Shown piece after piece: positions 45,290-56,720 of a DNA stretch of 64,000 nucleotides. The stretch is from Fasciola hepatica (taxonomy: Eukaryota > Platyhelminthes > Trematoda > Plagiorchiida > Fasciolidae): positions 1,998,501 to 2,062,500 of the forward strand of contig CANUEZ040000164.1 in assembly GCA_948099385.1 (NCBI GenBank), in the 5' to 3' direction. Below the pieces are notes generated by a model that saw only the letters and a list, made by a program, of their open reading frames with translations, had not been told where the DNA came from and did not search any database. The stretch's first letter is position 1; each line of letters opens with the position of its first letter. Made by a program: the position numbers and the translations under genes.

Positions 45290-46060
45290 TGGGTTTATTT
45301 TTGGGCTAAACACTGCTGATCGATCCGCTACCCGCAGAAGAACCCTGCCATCCATCTCCAATTCGTACGATCACTTTGAGTCAGTTTCTCCTTCGTTGTT
45401 GCCCGGAACACTTATGCGACAGCTCTGGCGGAAGCAATTCGATCAGGACCAAACACCTGAAACTCAGAATATAGCGGACTTGGAAATCTTTCTAATAACC
45501 TTTAGTAAACTAGTGAAAATAAGAATCCCACAGTGCCTGCCTTCGGCTGAAAAAGGGCAAGTGATAAATCTGTACATATTCTCGGGTGTATCCCAAAGGG
45601 GTTATGTGTTGCCGGCTTACGGCAGCTTCATGGATGCGGGTAGACAAAATCATCGGATTGTTATTTGCCTAATCCAGAGCTACCTCATCAAAATTGGCTC
45701 CTGACTTCAATTTCGAACCGGCTGCAGCAATGTGTTTTTAAGAGTGGCCAGCTTGTTGAAATAGTACCTTGAAAAAAGCTGTCTTGGACGGGACATTTCA
45801 GACCGATAGCTCCATTTTACTTCACTGCACCTGGAATGCGACCACCCGGTTCAACGCTTTCATGGAAAATCGATTGACAGTTTTTTGCGAGTCAAATGTG
45901 GCGGACCAGTGACATTGTGTGCAGTCACCTAGAAATCCTGCCACACCTTTGCTTACGAGGCACCAAGAGTTCGGATGAGTCTTCCGGTCGGTTGAATGGA
46001 CCGGAATTTCCGAGACTCCCCGAAGATAAGTGGCCCACACTCCCGCAACTTAAAGTGTGA
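45290..46060 (+). pseudogene. BEL/Pao connection and RNase H relic
   Basis: NTADRSATRRRTLPSISNSY at about 45,309-45,368, then SLLPGTLMRQLWRKQFDQDQ, matches the ATRRGILSTISSVYDPLGFxxPF ... LCRxxxGWDxP segment. ISQCL-like sequence and a decayed SGVSQRGYV (DASxxGYG) follow. At 45,830-46,055 ATTRFNAFMENRLTVF (RFxxFVANRV), RNPATPL (NPAD site) and LNGPEFPRLPEDKWPTLPQL identify RNase H and the linker. Non-functional. Confidence 0.85.
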
Positions 46061-47049
46061 AGCTTGAACGAAGACACAAAGCAAGCTGAACTGATCATCG
46101 AGGTCATCAAAAATGCTACTTTACGGACTAAATTGTGCCGCCTCTTTTCTTGGACCAAGGCCCACAGAGCAGTGGTACTTTGGACAATATTCAAATCACT
46201 GACACCGACAATTACAAGAAGTATGCCGGAAACTGTTTTGAAAGTTGGTCCGATGCTCTCCCTCGAAGGTAAACAACTAGAATGAAATGGAAGGTTTGAC
46301 ACAACTACAAATATTCTCCTTAAAATATGCCACAGCAAGTGAAGATGAATGGAAGAAAGGGAAAAATCCCGCTCAGATCCAGTCGAAAAAACTCAGACTC
46401 CCCTTGTTTGATGAGTTAGTAAAAAAGGTGTCAGACTGACTAATTTCCAGTAGCATTTTGACACGAAGGACCAATTCTATTTCCCAGAGTATGCTACGAC
46501 CTTTTTAGCAATTATTTAAAATTGTTGTATCATTGAAAATCATGATCGGAAAATTAGCTTTTCATAGCAGTACCAGCCAACGATTTTCAATGACGGCCAG
46601 AGGAGCCACAATAAGAGTGGTTGTTGCTAAACGCATCTGGCGCCAGCAGTAATAAGCCGCAGCACAAAAGCAGCCAGCCTCACTGTTTTCAGCGGCCAGG
46701 GTAATAGAAGGGTAGTGGCCTTTCCCGGAGGCAGATGCCGACTATTTGGGCCTTTCATCCTTACCATGCATAAGACCATTGAGAACGGGCACGGTTGTCT
46801 AATGACTAGCTAGCAAATAAGGGTGGTTCATCTGGAGATGGCGCGTGTGTTGAATACTGAACCGTTTCTCATGACTTTATTGCCTCCTTTTGGCCGGAGG
46901 GCTTACCAAGCATTATGTAAGCAGGCAGTGGATCTAACTTTGCTAGAGTGCTGGAGGAGGTCCAGAACGCGTGGTGGCGGAGTCTAGACAAATTTTCGAA
47001 TCAGAACACAACGATTTTAGAGGAGTGTGTACGAAAACAGCTAATTCAT

Positions 47050-47570
47050 GACTTGAGGAGAACGGTAATGACTTTGATAGAACAGCTACCGTTAGATGAC
47101 AAGACTTTGGGTGCTTTGCTCGTTGAAGTGTAAATAATTCTGAAAAGTTGGCCATTGACACCCATTGCTCCAAACAAAACCAAGGCAATCTCCCTGAATC
47201 TGAGCGACTTCCCCAAAGAAGGCGATAAGCTACCAAATCCTATAAGAGGCATCTACCCTGAGGGGTGAGAACAAACCAACTACTTTGAACAGGCGCTATA
47301 GAGACGAGCAGCTCCAGAATGCCTGCCAGATCCGCTGTCCAGAAAAGAGTAGGTCACTAAGGTGGGGTCACCCAGGTTAGATGATGTGGCACTTCTGGCT
47401 GAAGGACGAGTTCCGCGAGAAATACCCACTCGGAACTACAGAGAAATATCCCGCTGACTACTATAGACTCGTGAGTACTTTGGCAGTAAAAAAATGGAAC
47501 AGGGGTTCTTTCGGGATGTCAGAAAAGTGCTTCTGCTTGGGGGTGATAGAGGGTCACATGAACCGGGAAA
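47050..47570 (+). pseudogene. BEL/Pao integrase end and C-terminal domain
   Basis: IEQLPLDDKTLGALLVEV, a TAA, then IILKSWPLTPIA (47,080-47,170) equals the LLxEVExILNSRPLTPI motif that follows the integrase core. In the frame of 47,381-47,644, EKYPLGTTEKYPADYYRLVS and VKKWNRGSFGMSEKCFCL match the C-terminal domain (GxxPLGxVxxVxPxxxGxVRSVxVK ... RPVxKLCLL). Integrase core residues further upstream are not recognisable. Confidence 0.85.
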
Positions 47571-47873
47571 TCTGGGATTTTGCCATAAATTTTGACCGCG
47601 CAAGCAGCTTAACTCTTGCAACCTCAAGTACAGCAACAAAATAATATATACGTATTCACTTAAACTCCCGTACACACTTCAGTTGGATGGCTGTAGTTGT
47701 ACGTGTTTTCTCTTCCTGTGCCGAATTCCTCTATGCCGCTCTCAACTTGAGATTTCAAGCGGGGCTCAATGTGTATGAGAACCTTCATACGCATCAGGAT
47801 TTTTTCTCCACGCACCTGGTAACAGTCATTCAGTTGCTTACACGCATGCATATACAGCTGAAATTGTTTTACC

Positions 47874-47912
47874 CAACAATATATTATATATGTATATTAT
47901 ATATATTACATT
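47874..47912. repeat. TA-rich simple sequence
   Basis: Short AT-only stretch dominated by TATA steps, just after the C-terminal domain of the plus-strand BEL. Length-variable simple sequence. Confidence 0.6.
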
Positions 47913-47979
47913 TGAAAAACCTACACATGTCTGCCACTTACATCCGTATTTCCATCGATTGCTACTGCTGCTCTGTGTA

Positions 47980-49100
47980 GCAGATCCCCGAAATCACCAC
48001 AACAATAACGGTATACTTTTTAGATTTCTTTGAGGGGCATGAGATGGTGCATGAGCAACATGTCCAGGAGTTTTTATAGCATGAAAAATTTCAGACTATC
48101 CACAGATAGAGAACTTCAATTTGCATAATTTATGATGACTGGCCTCATGCTAAGGAAAGTTCGTTGACTGCCAGATGTGGGATGGAAGTTTTCACCAGTC
48201 ATATAAAATGGCAGACAAAGAACAGGTAAGTTTTTCTGATTCGCGTAAGGTGCTTGGCGTTAGTACTATTTACTTATGTTGTATGTTACACTTATTGAGA
48301 TGAGACTTACCCAAGTAGGTCTGTGATTGAGGGTGAGGAGTCTTTGGTTATTCTAGCAAGGTATAGGGGCTCTCATGGTTCAGTGTCACGTTGACTGCGA
48401 AGCAGAGGTGTTACTGACCAATGAGTTAACGGTGCTGGCTGTGTTCTTTCCAGTGTTTGCTGAATAATGTAGGAGTCTCGATTTCTCCAGGAGGAGGAGT
48501 GTCCACGTGTTTGGTGTTTTAAGTGTAATTGGATTGCAGTGCTCCGCGAGAAGGGACTTTTTATTTACACCGAGCAGTCCGGTGGGCCAAGACAAAGTAT
48601 TGCGGACCATCAACAGACAGAGGCAGATACCGTCCGCTAGGAGCTACAACTAAAGATTACGACGGTAGATGACGACAGAGTAATATGGACCCGGCGATTT
48701 TATTTGTATGTAGTAAGCATATAGTTACATAAAAATCAGTTAAGCTTGATCACTGACTGACCAAAATTTTCGTTGGGGCAAATGTGCCTCAGTTGCCCGC
48801 GAGTGTAAAGGGGTGGATGAGCTGTTGCTGGTTGGGGCTGTAACGAGTAGATGCTACAAAATGCAAGGCCCCTGAGGACCGTGCTGGTTATGGTGGCTTT
48901 ATGAGAATGTGCTTTCTCTTGGGTGGTGGCTAATTAATCATTTGGCCTTGCTCAGGTATTCTGCGGCTAATGTCGTTGATGGGATGGCTTATATCTTCCA
49001 CTTACCATGCACGCAGAGCTTAAACCTTTTCCAGTACGAGGAAGACGGGAAGGTGAAGTCCAAGGCTACCGCCGGGTTTGTCATGTTACTCGAGTAAGTT
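47980..49100. other. Unexplained 1.1 kb inside the BEL fossil
   Basis: Lies between the BEL coding end and its right LTR-like repeat. Contains short ORFs (48,613-48,386 minus; 48,909-49,097 plus) without motifs. Could be a later insertion or a long 3' untranslated region. Confidence 0.35.
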
Positions 49101-49104
49101 GTAT

Positions 49105-49370
49105 TTATCCGCCCCACCCCCGTATTGAGACTCAAGTTTGCTTGATCCCATCAGCACGTTTATACTTTTTCCATAGTGACCATCTTTAGTCTCACTTGGC
49201 TCAGGTGCTCGTCTTGTCACACAGTTACTTTGATTACCATTTTCGCATCGTTTTATTATCATATTCTAGGTTTGTTTTTTCGTAAGTTTGTTTATAGTGT
49301 AATCAAGTTTCGTGAAAAAACAAATCAACTTAATTTTCAGCTTGGAGCTTGCAAGTGACCACACACTGTT
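49105..49370 (+). repeat. Right LTR-like repeat of plus-strand BEL
   Basis: Partner of 42,560-42,840 in the same orientation. Similarity starts near GTATTGAGACTC and fades after the TTTTCAGC block. Confidence 0.65.
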
Positions 49371-49869
49371 GAAAACAACCTCTCAGCTAGTGCTGCAGTT
49401 CGAAGGAAGTGACACCTAGGATAACCAATGAGCCGTGAGCAACTTCCAACTTCCCCTTTAGCCTTAGAACCGTACCTCCAGGAACATCCAGTCTCACTCG
49501 GCGTCCCGCACTATCCTGTCTCGTCTTATATTCAACGTTCTAACAAGTTCTTTGGTTAGTCTGTTCAATACTCCCACTATCGTACTTTTGAGGAATTTCT
49601 CCGGCCCACTTAGCTGGCGGTGTGGACTCAGCGGTATTATGTATTTTTCTCCCACTCCCTGATCAGCGGACCGCTCAAATATTTCACCAGCTCTTATTCC
49701 CGATAGACTATTAAAGGTTTTACTCTATTCTACCAAGTCCTTTTGGATAAGTTTTTCTTATCAGAAGAGTCCCTCGTTTAACGATGTTTGTTTATCTGAT
49801 TTCCCACTTTATCTTCCAACCATTCGGGTGGTTTGTCGCTTGAGAATGCCCAGGCATTTTGCGCCCTTT

Positions 49870-50067
49870 CTAAAAAATATGTTTTATCATGTACAGTGCT
49901 CTAAGTGCGGCCTGTCCAATGCCCACCAATGTACGAAGATACGAAGGATTCGGCTTTCTGCGAGAAAGCGCAGGTAGCAACCGAATCAACTCATCCACTT
50001 TCGTGTAGGAAGCCAGGTAGCACAGTCTGGCACACTTGTAGCTGGTAATCATCTGGACATCAAATTC
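49870..50067 (-). CDS. Candidate terminal exon of a host gene
   Basis: Read on the minus strand, a pyrimidine-rich tract ending CTCTTTCCTCCCATAG stops at 50,068. The next base opens an in-phase frame EFDVQMITSYKCARLCYLAS that runs 65 codons to TAG at 49,870-49,872. Codon choice is balanced and protein-like (AAG, CTG, GCC, TAC), unlike the decayed TE frames around it, and there is no TE motif. The sequence is helical, with a short R-x-x-YL pattern. It vaguely recalls the C-terminal ends of large helical-repeat proteins such as ZFYVE26, but that is only a guess. No other exon of the gene was found in the window, so an upstream intron would run past the BEL and LINE relics. GATAAA-type signals occur 40-70 bp after the stop. 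Confidence 0.5.
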   Translation of the reverse strand, partial: EFDVQMITSYKCARLCYLASYTKVDELIRLLPALSRRKPNPSYLRTLVGIGQAALRALYMIKHIF

Positions 50068-50269
50068 CTATGGGAGGAAAGAGTAATTGATAAAGGTCGC
50101 TTACGACAATCTAGGGGATGACAGCCACTGACAAGTTGCCAAGAAAATTAAGGCGCAAGTTTGCAAGCTGCCCAGCTCAATCAACATCGCAAATTGGCAA
50201 AACAGAAGAGTTGCCATTAGCGAAATGATGGGTGTAAAACATGCTTGAGCAATGCGTAGCCAAATTCAC

Positions 50270-50480
50270 AACGGATCCCGAAATCAAGAGGCGAGTATCC
50301 GTGAAGTTTTACTATACTAGATTATCAGATAAACAATGACACTAAACAGATTCGAACCTCAATTGTACAACCACAAGGACTCAAAAAGCGAGAACCGAGT
50401 TGCGGCAAGCGAGAAAGGAGCACGTGCGTCAAGCAGGTCCAGAACAAGGATATGACAGAGCAACGCGCTGAGCGCGAACA
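50270..50480 (-). repeat. LTR-like fragment, minus orientation
   Basis: Shares TCCCGAAATCAAGA, a TACTA block, ACAAGGACTCAAAAAGCGAG and GCAGGTCCAGAAC with 10,565-10,760 and, inverted, with 13,690-13,830. Same orientation as the LTRs of the 19.5-23.6 kb BEL. With the BEL C-terminal fragment at 52.9 kb on the minus strand it may mark the 3' end of another BEL relic. Confidence 0.55.
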
Positions 50481-50489
50481 AACAAGCGT

Positions 50490-52885
50490 TGGTCCGTAGA
50501 ACCAAACAGTGCATAAAGTAAGTCAGTAGTGTAAATAGGTGAGTGATGTTAAGGAAGCATGGAGACTGCAGTGGATTCTGGGGGATGTTCCACGACCGGT
50601 CGTTAAAATGGGAGCCTATGTGAAAGACAGCAGGCAGCACAGAGGGGAAGCTAAATGCCGCAGTGCAAACCTTACAAAAACGGTCGATAGGATAGGCGGA
50701 GGATGCACCCCAAAAATGTAGAATTTTGCCAATCTGCTTGACTGACGAGAGTTTCGAATTATGACAGAAGTCATGCACTGAAGAAGATAAGTCTGAATAG
50801 AAACAGGCAAGTCTAGAAGACACCCAAACAACAGGTTATGGAAGGCTGCCCTGGAAAACGTCTCAAAAGAGAACCGAAGGGACCTACCGATCAGTGTCAA
50901 TAGCCAAGGATTCGAGGGCTACCACTGATAGCCAAATGATGCTTCAGGCTGAAGGAACGTGGTAGTACGAGCTGCTAATCGTCGTTATCTGGGAACAAGC
51001 ACGCAACAAGCGGCAACGCAGGCTAGTGCAGTTGTTTTGAATAAAAACACGCCACTGTTATGAAGCGTGCTGCTTGAGAAGCAGAAGTCCCTCCCACTTG
51101 AGCCTAGCACAAGTCAAAGTACGGTCAGGACACTTATGGTTCAGAAGAATGAACCAAGTGTACAGAATAAGGGACCGTAGAAGCGGGCTAGGATAGTGGA
51201 AATAGGTGAAATAACCCTGATCGAATTACGGTTTCAGCTTACTTGGCACATCGGTGGATTGTGTCCATGGCAGCGTACAGCCCATCGCGTCTATTGGGAT
51301 GGCGGTCGTGTACGAAGTAGTTTTTGTACTCTTGACAGAAGATCATAACACTCATGAACGCGGATGACTTACCACACACAAATTAAAAGTGAAAGAGCTA
51401 GTAACTACGGCATCAGGGAGTGAAATCCTCAAGGTGTTTATGTACTGAAACCTGGCACCTTCGCAAGAGACTGCCTGAGTTGTTGTCATATGAGAGTAAA
51501 GAAATAGGCCTACTGCAAACTGTGACCATACTATGTGGCTTCAGAGTAGCAGAAATGGATTAGGAACTCGAGACGGCTCTGCAGGGAACATTCGGGGGAA
51601 GAAAGTGGGGTGTGTGTAGAACAGACTAGTTTCAAAGTGTTGGGCAGACAGCTGAAAAAAGCGTGAAAAGGCACCGTCTTTTCCTAATTTATTGATTGCA
51701 AGGATCCCAGACTATCTTAGAATGACCGTTGGTATCTCCCCGTTCATTATCTGCTCTGTCAAAAATAGTGATAACAGCCCTTGTAAAGAAAAATTTATAC
51801 CCCGTAAAGCAACCTGGCCGCCTGATACTTTAAGGTTAAAATACCAATTCGTGGCCCGACCGGCATGATAATGACCGATGCTCAAATATTTTCGGCAATT
51901 AATCCGGTCCAGAAGCATGAAATTGGAGCCATGAAATTAAACCCTTGCTCCGATAAATCTGTGGTGATGCCACAAGTCTACCGGTAAATCGGGCCGCACA
52001 ACTTTAGAACCGGCTACGCAAAAACTGCTGGCTGACGCGGAAAAATAAACGATTGTGCGAAAACACATCAGTGGGACAACAAGCATCAAAATGCAAACAA
52101 CAATGATTTTTCCAATCAGAGGTAGTACAGTGATCTCAAAGAGTTTTCAACAAAGTTAAAACATACCACCCATCAAAATTCGTTCGACTCTACCTAGTCT
52201 GAGGGCTTGAAATTCATGTACCGGTAGTTCCCGCCTACCATTGCCTCGTTTTAGCTCGCGCACCTACCGACGGTGGAGGCTGGAATCTGCTTAGATATGA
52301 GCTGGACGGTCACTCGCTTTTCGAATTTGGAGCCAAAGAGTTAATTCTTTGCGGTGATCTGCAATCTTCTTGTCGTCGGCCGCTCAAAGTCATCATGACT
52401 CCAAATAGTACGTATATGGTCACAAGCTTAGGAGGTAAAAGTGGGAAGGAGCTCCTAAGTAACCGAGAATTTATGACAAGCGGGCTTTCGAGAGTGTGTG
52501 TATGCTTGTGCCTGAGTGAGTGCCAGGGAGCTGTAGAAATAGGGCGCAAAACCTTATCCGTGAAGCTGAAGCAGAAATGAGGAACCCTTGAGGTAACACC
52601 GTGATATAGTGGACTTCTGAAACAAAGCTTCAAATGTTTTACGACTGGAGCTGATTGGCCAAATTAAGTAGAATATGTAGATGATCGTCAGCCTAAACGG
52701 GGGTAGAATAACGGTGAAGACAATCACAAAGTGTCATACGGCTGCCAAATTGTCACTGTGTGAGCCTTACAGAACTTTCACTCCGAATTTCAAGGAAAGG
52801 AGAAATAAAATAAGTGACTTGCATCGGTAACAAAACATGAGCCAAAGTTTATACACGAGCACATTTATTTTGAAACTTAACGCTC
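50490..52885. other. No recognisable gene
   Basis: Several minus ORFs of 60-107 codons without motif (for example 50,900-50,616, 51,918-51,712 and 52,633-52,310). Likely the decayed interior or 3' part of a BEL element plus background. Confidence 0.35.
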
Positions 52886-52893
52886 AATACTAT

Positions 52894-53091
52894 TCAATGT
52901 CTGATTAACTGACTTTGTGCGTTCTCTTTTTCAGAGTCGAGGTGGCTGATACTGCGCAAATCAAGAGACAACTTTCTTTCTGTGGTCCTGAGCCTCGTTT
53001 CCCTCATCAGCCCGTCAAAACTCATGAAGATCTCTCTGACAAAACCCACAGGCCAAGCAGTAAGGTGAGCGTGTTCTTCAAAGTACCTCAC
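52894..53091 (-). pseudogene. BEL/Pao C-terminal domain, third copy
   Basis: Minus frame reads FEEHAHLTAWPVGFVREIFM and then SFDGLMRETRLRTTERKLSL. This matches the domain at 11,972-11,775 (SEEHVHFSEWPLGTVKET ... SDGLVRTAEV) position by position and is the BEL/Pao pol C-terminus. Upstream (53.1-53.4 kb) no integrase core is readable. Confidence 0.8.
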
Positions 53092-53879
53092 CTCACCAGT
53101 AGTCCTGAAAGAAGCTTCCTGATTAGCTTTTTTCTCGGATTCGCAACGACAACGGGCACTCTCTTGACCAACGTCTCAAAACACCCCGATCGGATAACTG
53201 ACCTGTTTTGGTCTTGGCCAAATCAAAACTGGTCAGGTCAGGTTGGGTCAGAGGACTTGCCGCCCGGATAACAAAAGTCCACATTCTTGCGCGCGTGAGC
53301 TCCAGTATCTGACGGTGTTTCGACTGCAATAGCATTTTCTTAGAGCTCTGGTGCTGACGGACCCAATTTTGGAGCTTTAATTCTGGTTTGCTATAGGACA
53401 AAGCAGGGGTTTTCTACTTGAACAGGCTAAAAGCCGGAACACAGCGTGAATGAACTCTGGGTTAGGCGAGAGAAACGTTCTTACCCATGAAATTAGGTGG
53501 AGTGAAGAACGCTATGTAGATAATGAGAAACGGGAAAAATAAATGAATACATCTAGGAGCTACAGTACTAAGCTGTTGGGCAGGAGGAACTGGGATGTGT
53601 GAGAAGAATTGCACTAAGTGCAAAGGATGGGAGACGTAGGTTATTTAGGTTTCAAAGAAAGGTTGGGGAACATTGACGGCCAATCCTTGTCCGACCTAGC
53701 CCTGAAATTCATGAGAGTGTTTGAGGGCACTATTCCCAGAAGTTAAGTCCCTGCATCACCTACTCTAAAAGAGAAGTTGGCCTGGATATTTTGCAGCATT
53801 TTGGGCCCCTCTAGTTTTGGACTATGTAATCTCAGGGCCGAGTTTTGGTGAATTTTAAAAAGGGTATACTGGCCACGAT

Positions 53880-54545
53880 CGTCACTTAAATCTGTTTAAA
53901 TTTTTCAAATAATTCCTCCTCCATTTGTTTTCTCTCAAGTAGAAAAAGTCTTGAGATTTACTATGTTTCTTCATAAGGTAGATCTCGGGGTTGTGGGATG
54001 GCCCTTGTGAACCTCGTTTCACCTTCTCTGGAAACTTCCAGTCCCTGACTAACGGGGGAGACAATGCTTGCACAGTGTATCGCAAACGAGGCCGAACTAT
54101 GACTGTGTATATTAGGATTACGACCCGGAGAATTCTGGAGTCAACTCTCATTCGGAGTTCATAGGGACCCCTTTTGGCCTAGCTGGCTGCGGTGGAACAT
54201 TGAGCTGACGGTTCAAGGGTCTTATAGAACAGCACTCCTCAATCTTTATGGGGAAGGTTCGTGCGTTCTCGTGTGGGTTACTTGACTTCAGGCACCTTGG
54301 GGCTGGGATACCCGTGGATAGCAATAGCCTACAGTTGCTATTGTAAGGCGGCAGGCTCTAGGTTACTAAGAACTTGTGGAGAGTTTCCAGGTTGGCTTGT
54401 TCTTTATTATCAACTGGGTGTTTGACGGTCTCAACCCTGTCCGCAAACAAGTAGCAAGGAGGCTTCAGCTCTTTCACCTGATAACTTATGAAGTCGAAGA
54501 GCAGCAGTGGCCGTAAGATTGATTCATAGTGAACTTTGCTGCGGG
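53880..54545 (-). mobile_element. Degenerate LINE, RT palm to C-terminus
   Basis: Minus strand. LRPLLLFDFISYQVKELKPP, then CYLFADRVETVKHPVDNKEQ (about 54,460-54,405), equal the VLGPLLFLxxINDLP ... LFADDVKxxxxV segment, with the second catalytic D changed to R. The frame 54,151-53,882 contains YTVIVRPRLRYTVQALSPPL, equal to the C-terminal YxxxVRPHLEYAVQAWSPW motif, and further C-terminal RT sequence. CR1-like. Confidence 0.85.
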
Positions 54546-55655
54546 AGTTCGCATAAGATGGGGCGGCGCCTTCTACTCTGACTTAGAATCTCCGTTTTCT
54601 CAGGTAATTCTTTAATAAGGCCACCATTTTCTTATGACAGCTTAGGAAATTACAGCGTTAGGAGTAAACTCCATAATTAGAAAGCTGTTAAGGAGGATAT
54701 TTGGGTATTATTCCCTTTAAAACCAGTTTACTGACCCCTCTTTTGGAGAGAAAGGTTGCAAGTGGTTGGGAAGGTACGAGGAAGCAGAGCCTCCGGTACA
54801 TTAAAGGTCCACAGAAAGAAAAAAGAATAAAAGGTAGAAGTACGGCTTTTGGTACAGAAAATTGGCTACGATGACCAGTTGTCCGGCTGCTTGAGGTTCG
54901 GGAAACCTTCTTTGGAAGAGGAGCTGCCTAAGCAGGCTTAGAAGATCAAAATCCGAAATAGCGTCGTCAGGAGACGGAAAGCGAAGCAACAGCCCGAAGA
55001 TGGGCTAGTGACGGCAGGTTCGAGGTTGAAGAGGGGTCATCGATCAGGGGATGACTTTTCGTTGAAGCCGAGCAAGCAAAGGAAAAAAGGCAGATGAACC
55101 CACATTCTATAAGTGACTGCATTATTTACGTGCAGGGCGGATTTCAGCTTAGTATAGGAAATCAACTGGTGTGGAGAAGCTTCTGGCGCGAAATAGCGAA
55201 CCGAACTTGCTCGCCGCACCAGAGGCAAGCCGAGAAACGAAATCGGACCAACACACAAAAGTTAGAGGTGCTCAATACCTCGGATGCCAGGTACTTACTA
55301 GATCCTGAGAATGGCCCATGAAAAGCGAAGCAGGCCAAGGGTTCCGACGCGTGCCAAAAGACGGTAAAAGTCCGTGGAATATGTAAAGGACTCTCTGTAC
55401 CGGAACAACGTCTTTCATGCCTGCGTTTCGGAGCGACGCTGGACGCGACACTAGCTGGGGAAGCTAAAAGTCCAACCGTCCGCAAACCAAGCAGTCAAGA
55501 AGGTGTTTCGCTATTGGCGGAAACCAACATTTTTACTGCATGCGGAAAAACAGTACACAGCCCTGTGACTTCGAACAACATAAAAACTGCTCACAGCTAA
55601 ATTCTTGTTGGTTATGTTTGTCACGGTAGTTTTCGGTCATGAATTTACATATATA
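54546..55655. other. No recognisable gene
   Basis: Short ORFs on both strands, the longest minus 55,485-55,162 (107 codons), without motif. Purine-rich plus strand begins here. Confidence 0.35.
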
Positions 55656-55659
55656 AACT

Positions 55660-56720
55660 CAGTCATATCCAGGTCGGTACAGGTAAGCTAAGAAGAGGGG
55701 CAAAATATGTTGGGTCAAAGAATAAATTAGAGAAACATGAGCGGAGTTTAAAATCAATTAAGAGAGGGGAAGTTTTAAAATCAGTGAATGCAAAATTGAT
55801 CGTGGGATCCCCAGGAGAGGTTTTCGAGGTCGGACTCCCAAGACACAATGATTGACTGCACTGTGTGTAAGATCGATGTTTGCATTGGCATGGCTGAAAG
55901 TGCGGTAAGAAAGGGAGGAATGGAGGATGGCGTATTCGGAAAAGAAACGGGTCGGGTTGGAAGCAGTGGATAAAAGGTTATTAATAAATAAAGGAAATAG
56001 GTAGGGCGGGAAATCAGAACCCTGGGGAACATTGGAATTCACAGATATCGGCTAGGACAGAACTCGGTCATCTCGGACAGAAGATGGTTCGCTTACTGAG
56101 GAACATTGATGTCCACAGCGCGAGAGAGGAAAAAAACCCAAACATAGGCTGCTTCACCAGAAGACTTTCGTGCCAACCTTAGCCAGACGCCTTATAGATG
56201 TCGAGCGACACGAAGTATTTCTCCGTGGTGTTCCACTGCAGCCGACCACGAGTATGAGAAGAAAGCTGGGATATCACCGGTGGGACGGCGAGGTTGGAAT
56301 CGGTATTGGCGATCATTCAGTAGCCCTTCGTCCTCCAGGAAAGTATGCAGTTGATCGGAGATGACAGCTTCAAATGATTTCGAAATAATAGATACGAAGA
56401 AAATAAGACAATAGGCATTGAGGTTAGGCGGACAGCCGCGTCTAAAAATAGGGAAAATCGCGGTGTGTTTCCAAGGGGATCCAAAAAATAGAAAAACGGA
56501 GAGCAAGAAGGCGACTTAAAAGAAGGGCGAATTCAGAGGCACCAATTTTAAGGGAGATGGGTACTGTACTGTGCCGGCCTGGTGGTTTGCATATGTCCAG
56601 CGGATTTTCTTAGTGCTAACACGAGATTGAAATGGGAGACAAAGGGGAGAGTAGGAATGGGAGAAGTAGGATGGGTGGGTGAGGGGAAGCAGCAACTTTG
56701 GCTTTCTCATATGGTTCACA
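55660..56720 (-). mobile_element. Degenerate LINE, Jockey/BS-like RT
   Basis: Minus strand. FPIFRRGCPPNLNAYCLI, SIISKSFEAVISDQLHTFLE and RPTGDIPAFFSYSWSAAVEH in the ORF 56,506-56,192 match FPIFKKGDxSxPxNYRPIS ... RRxRSTGDLLAYxxxxWSxALExHGE, a form typical of Jockey/BS-type elements of invertebrates and different from the CR1-like RTs elsewhere in this window. NVPQGSDFPPYLFPLFINNL (ORF 56,042-55,758) equals GVPQGSVLSPTLFLLFINDL. The catalytic box is decayed (FFSEYAILHSS for FADDxxLHSS). Upstream, FPFQSRVSTKKIR near 56,670-56,630 is the start of RT. Confidence 0.8.

Larger units (their letters stand above)
42560..49370 (+). mobile_element. BEL/Pao retrotransposon fossil, nearly complete order
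   Basis: The plus-strand element lies between direct repeats at 42,560-42,840 and 49,105-49,370. In order: Gag (43.30-43.69 kb), probable protease region (43.7-44.4 kb, unreadable), RT (44.5-45.15 kb), connection and RNase H (45.3-46.05 kb), integrase (46.06-47.17 kb) and the C-terminal domain (47.34-47.57 kb). About 1.5 kb between that domain and the right repeat is unexplained and may be a later insertion. Every domain is in a different frame, with stops, so this is an old dead copy. The motif series DRSATRRRTLPSISNSYD is diagnostic for BEL/Pao. Confidence 0.85.

Noticed and set aside
52915..53271. 118-codon plus ORF
   Set aside because: It is antisense to the BEL/Pao C-terminal domain at 53,091-52,894.
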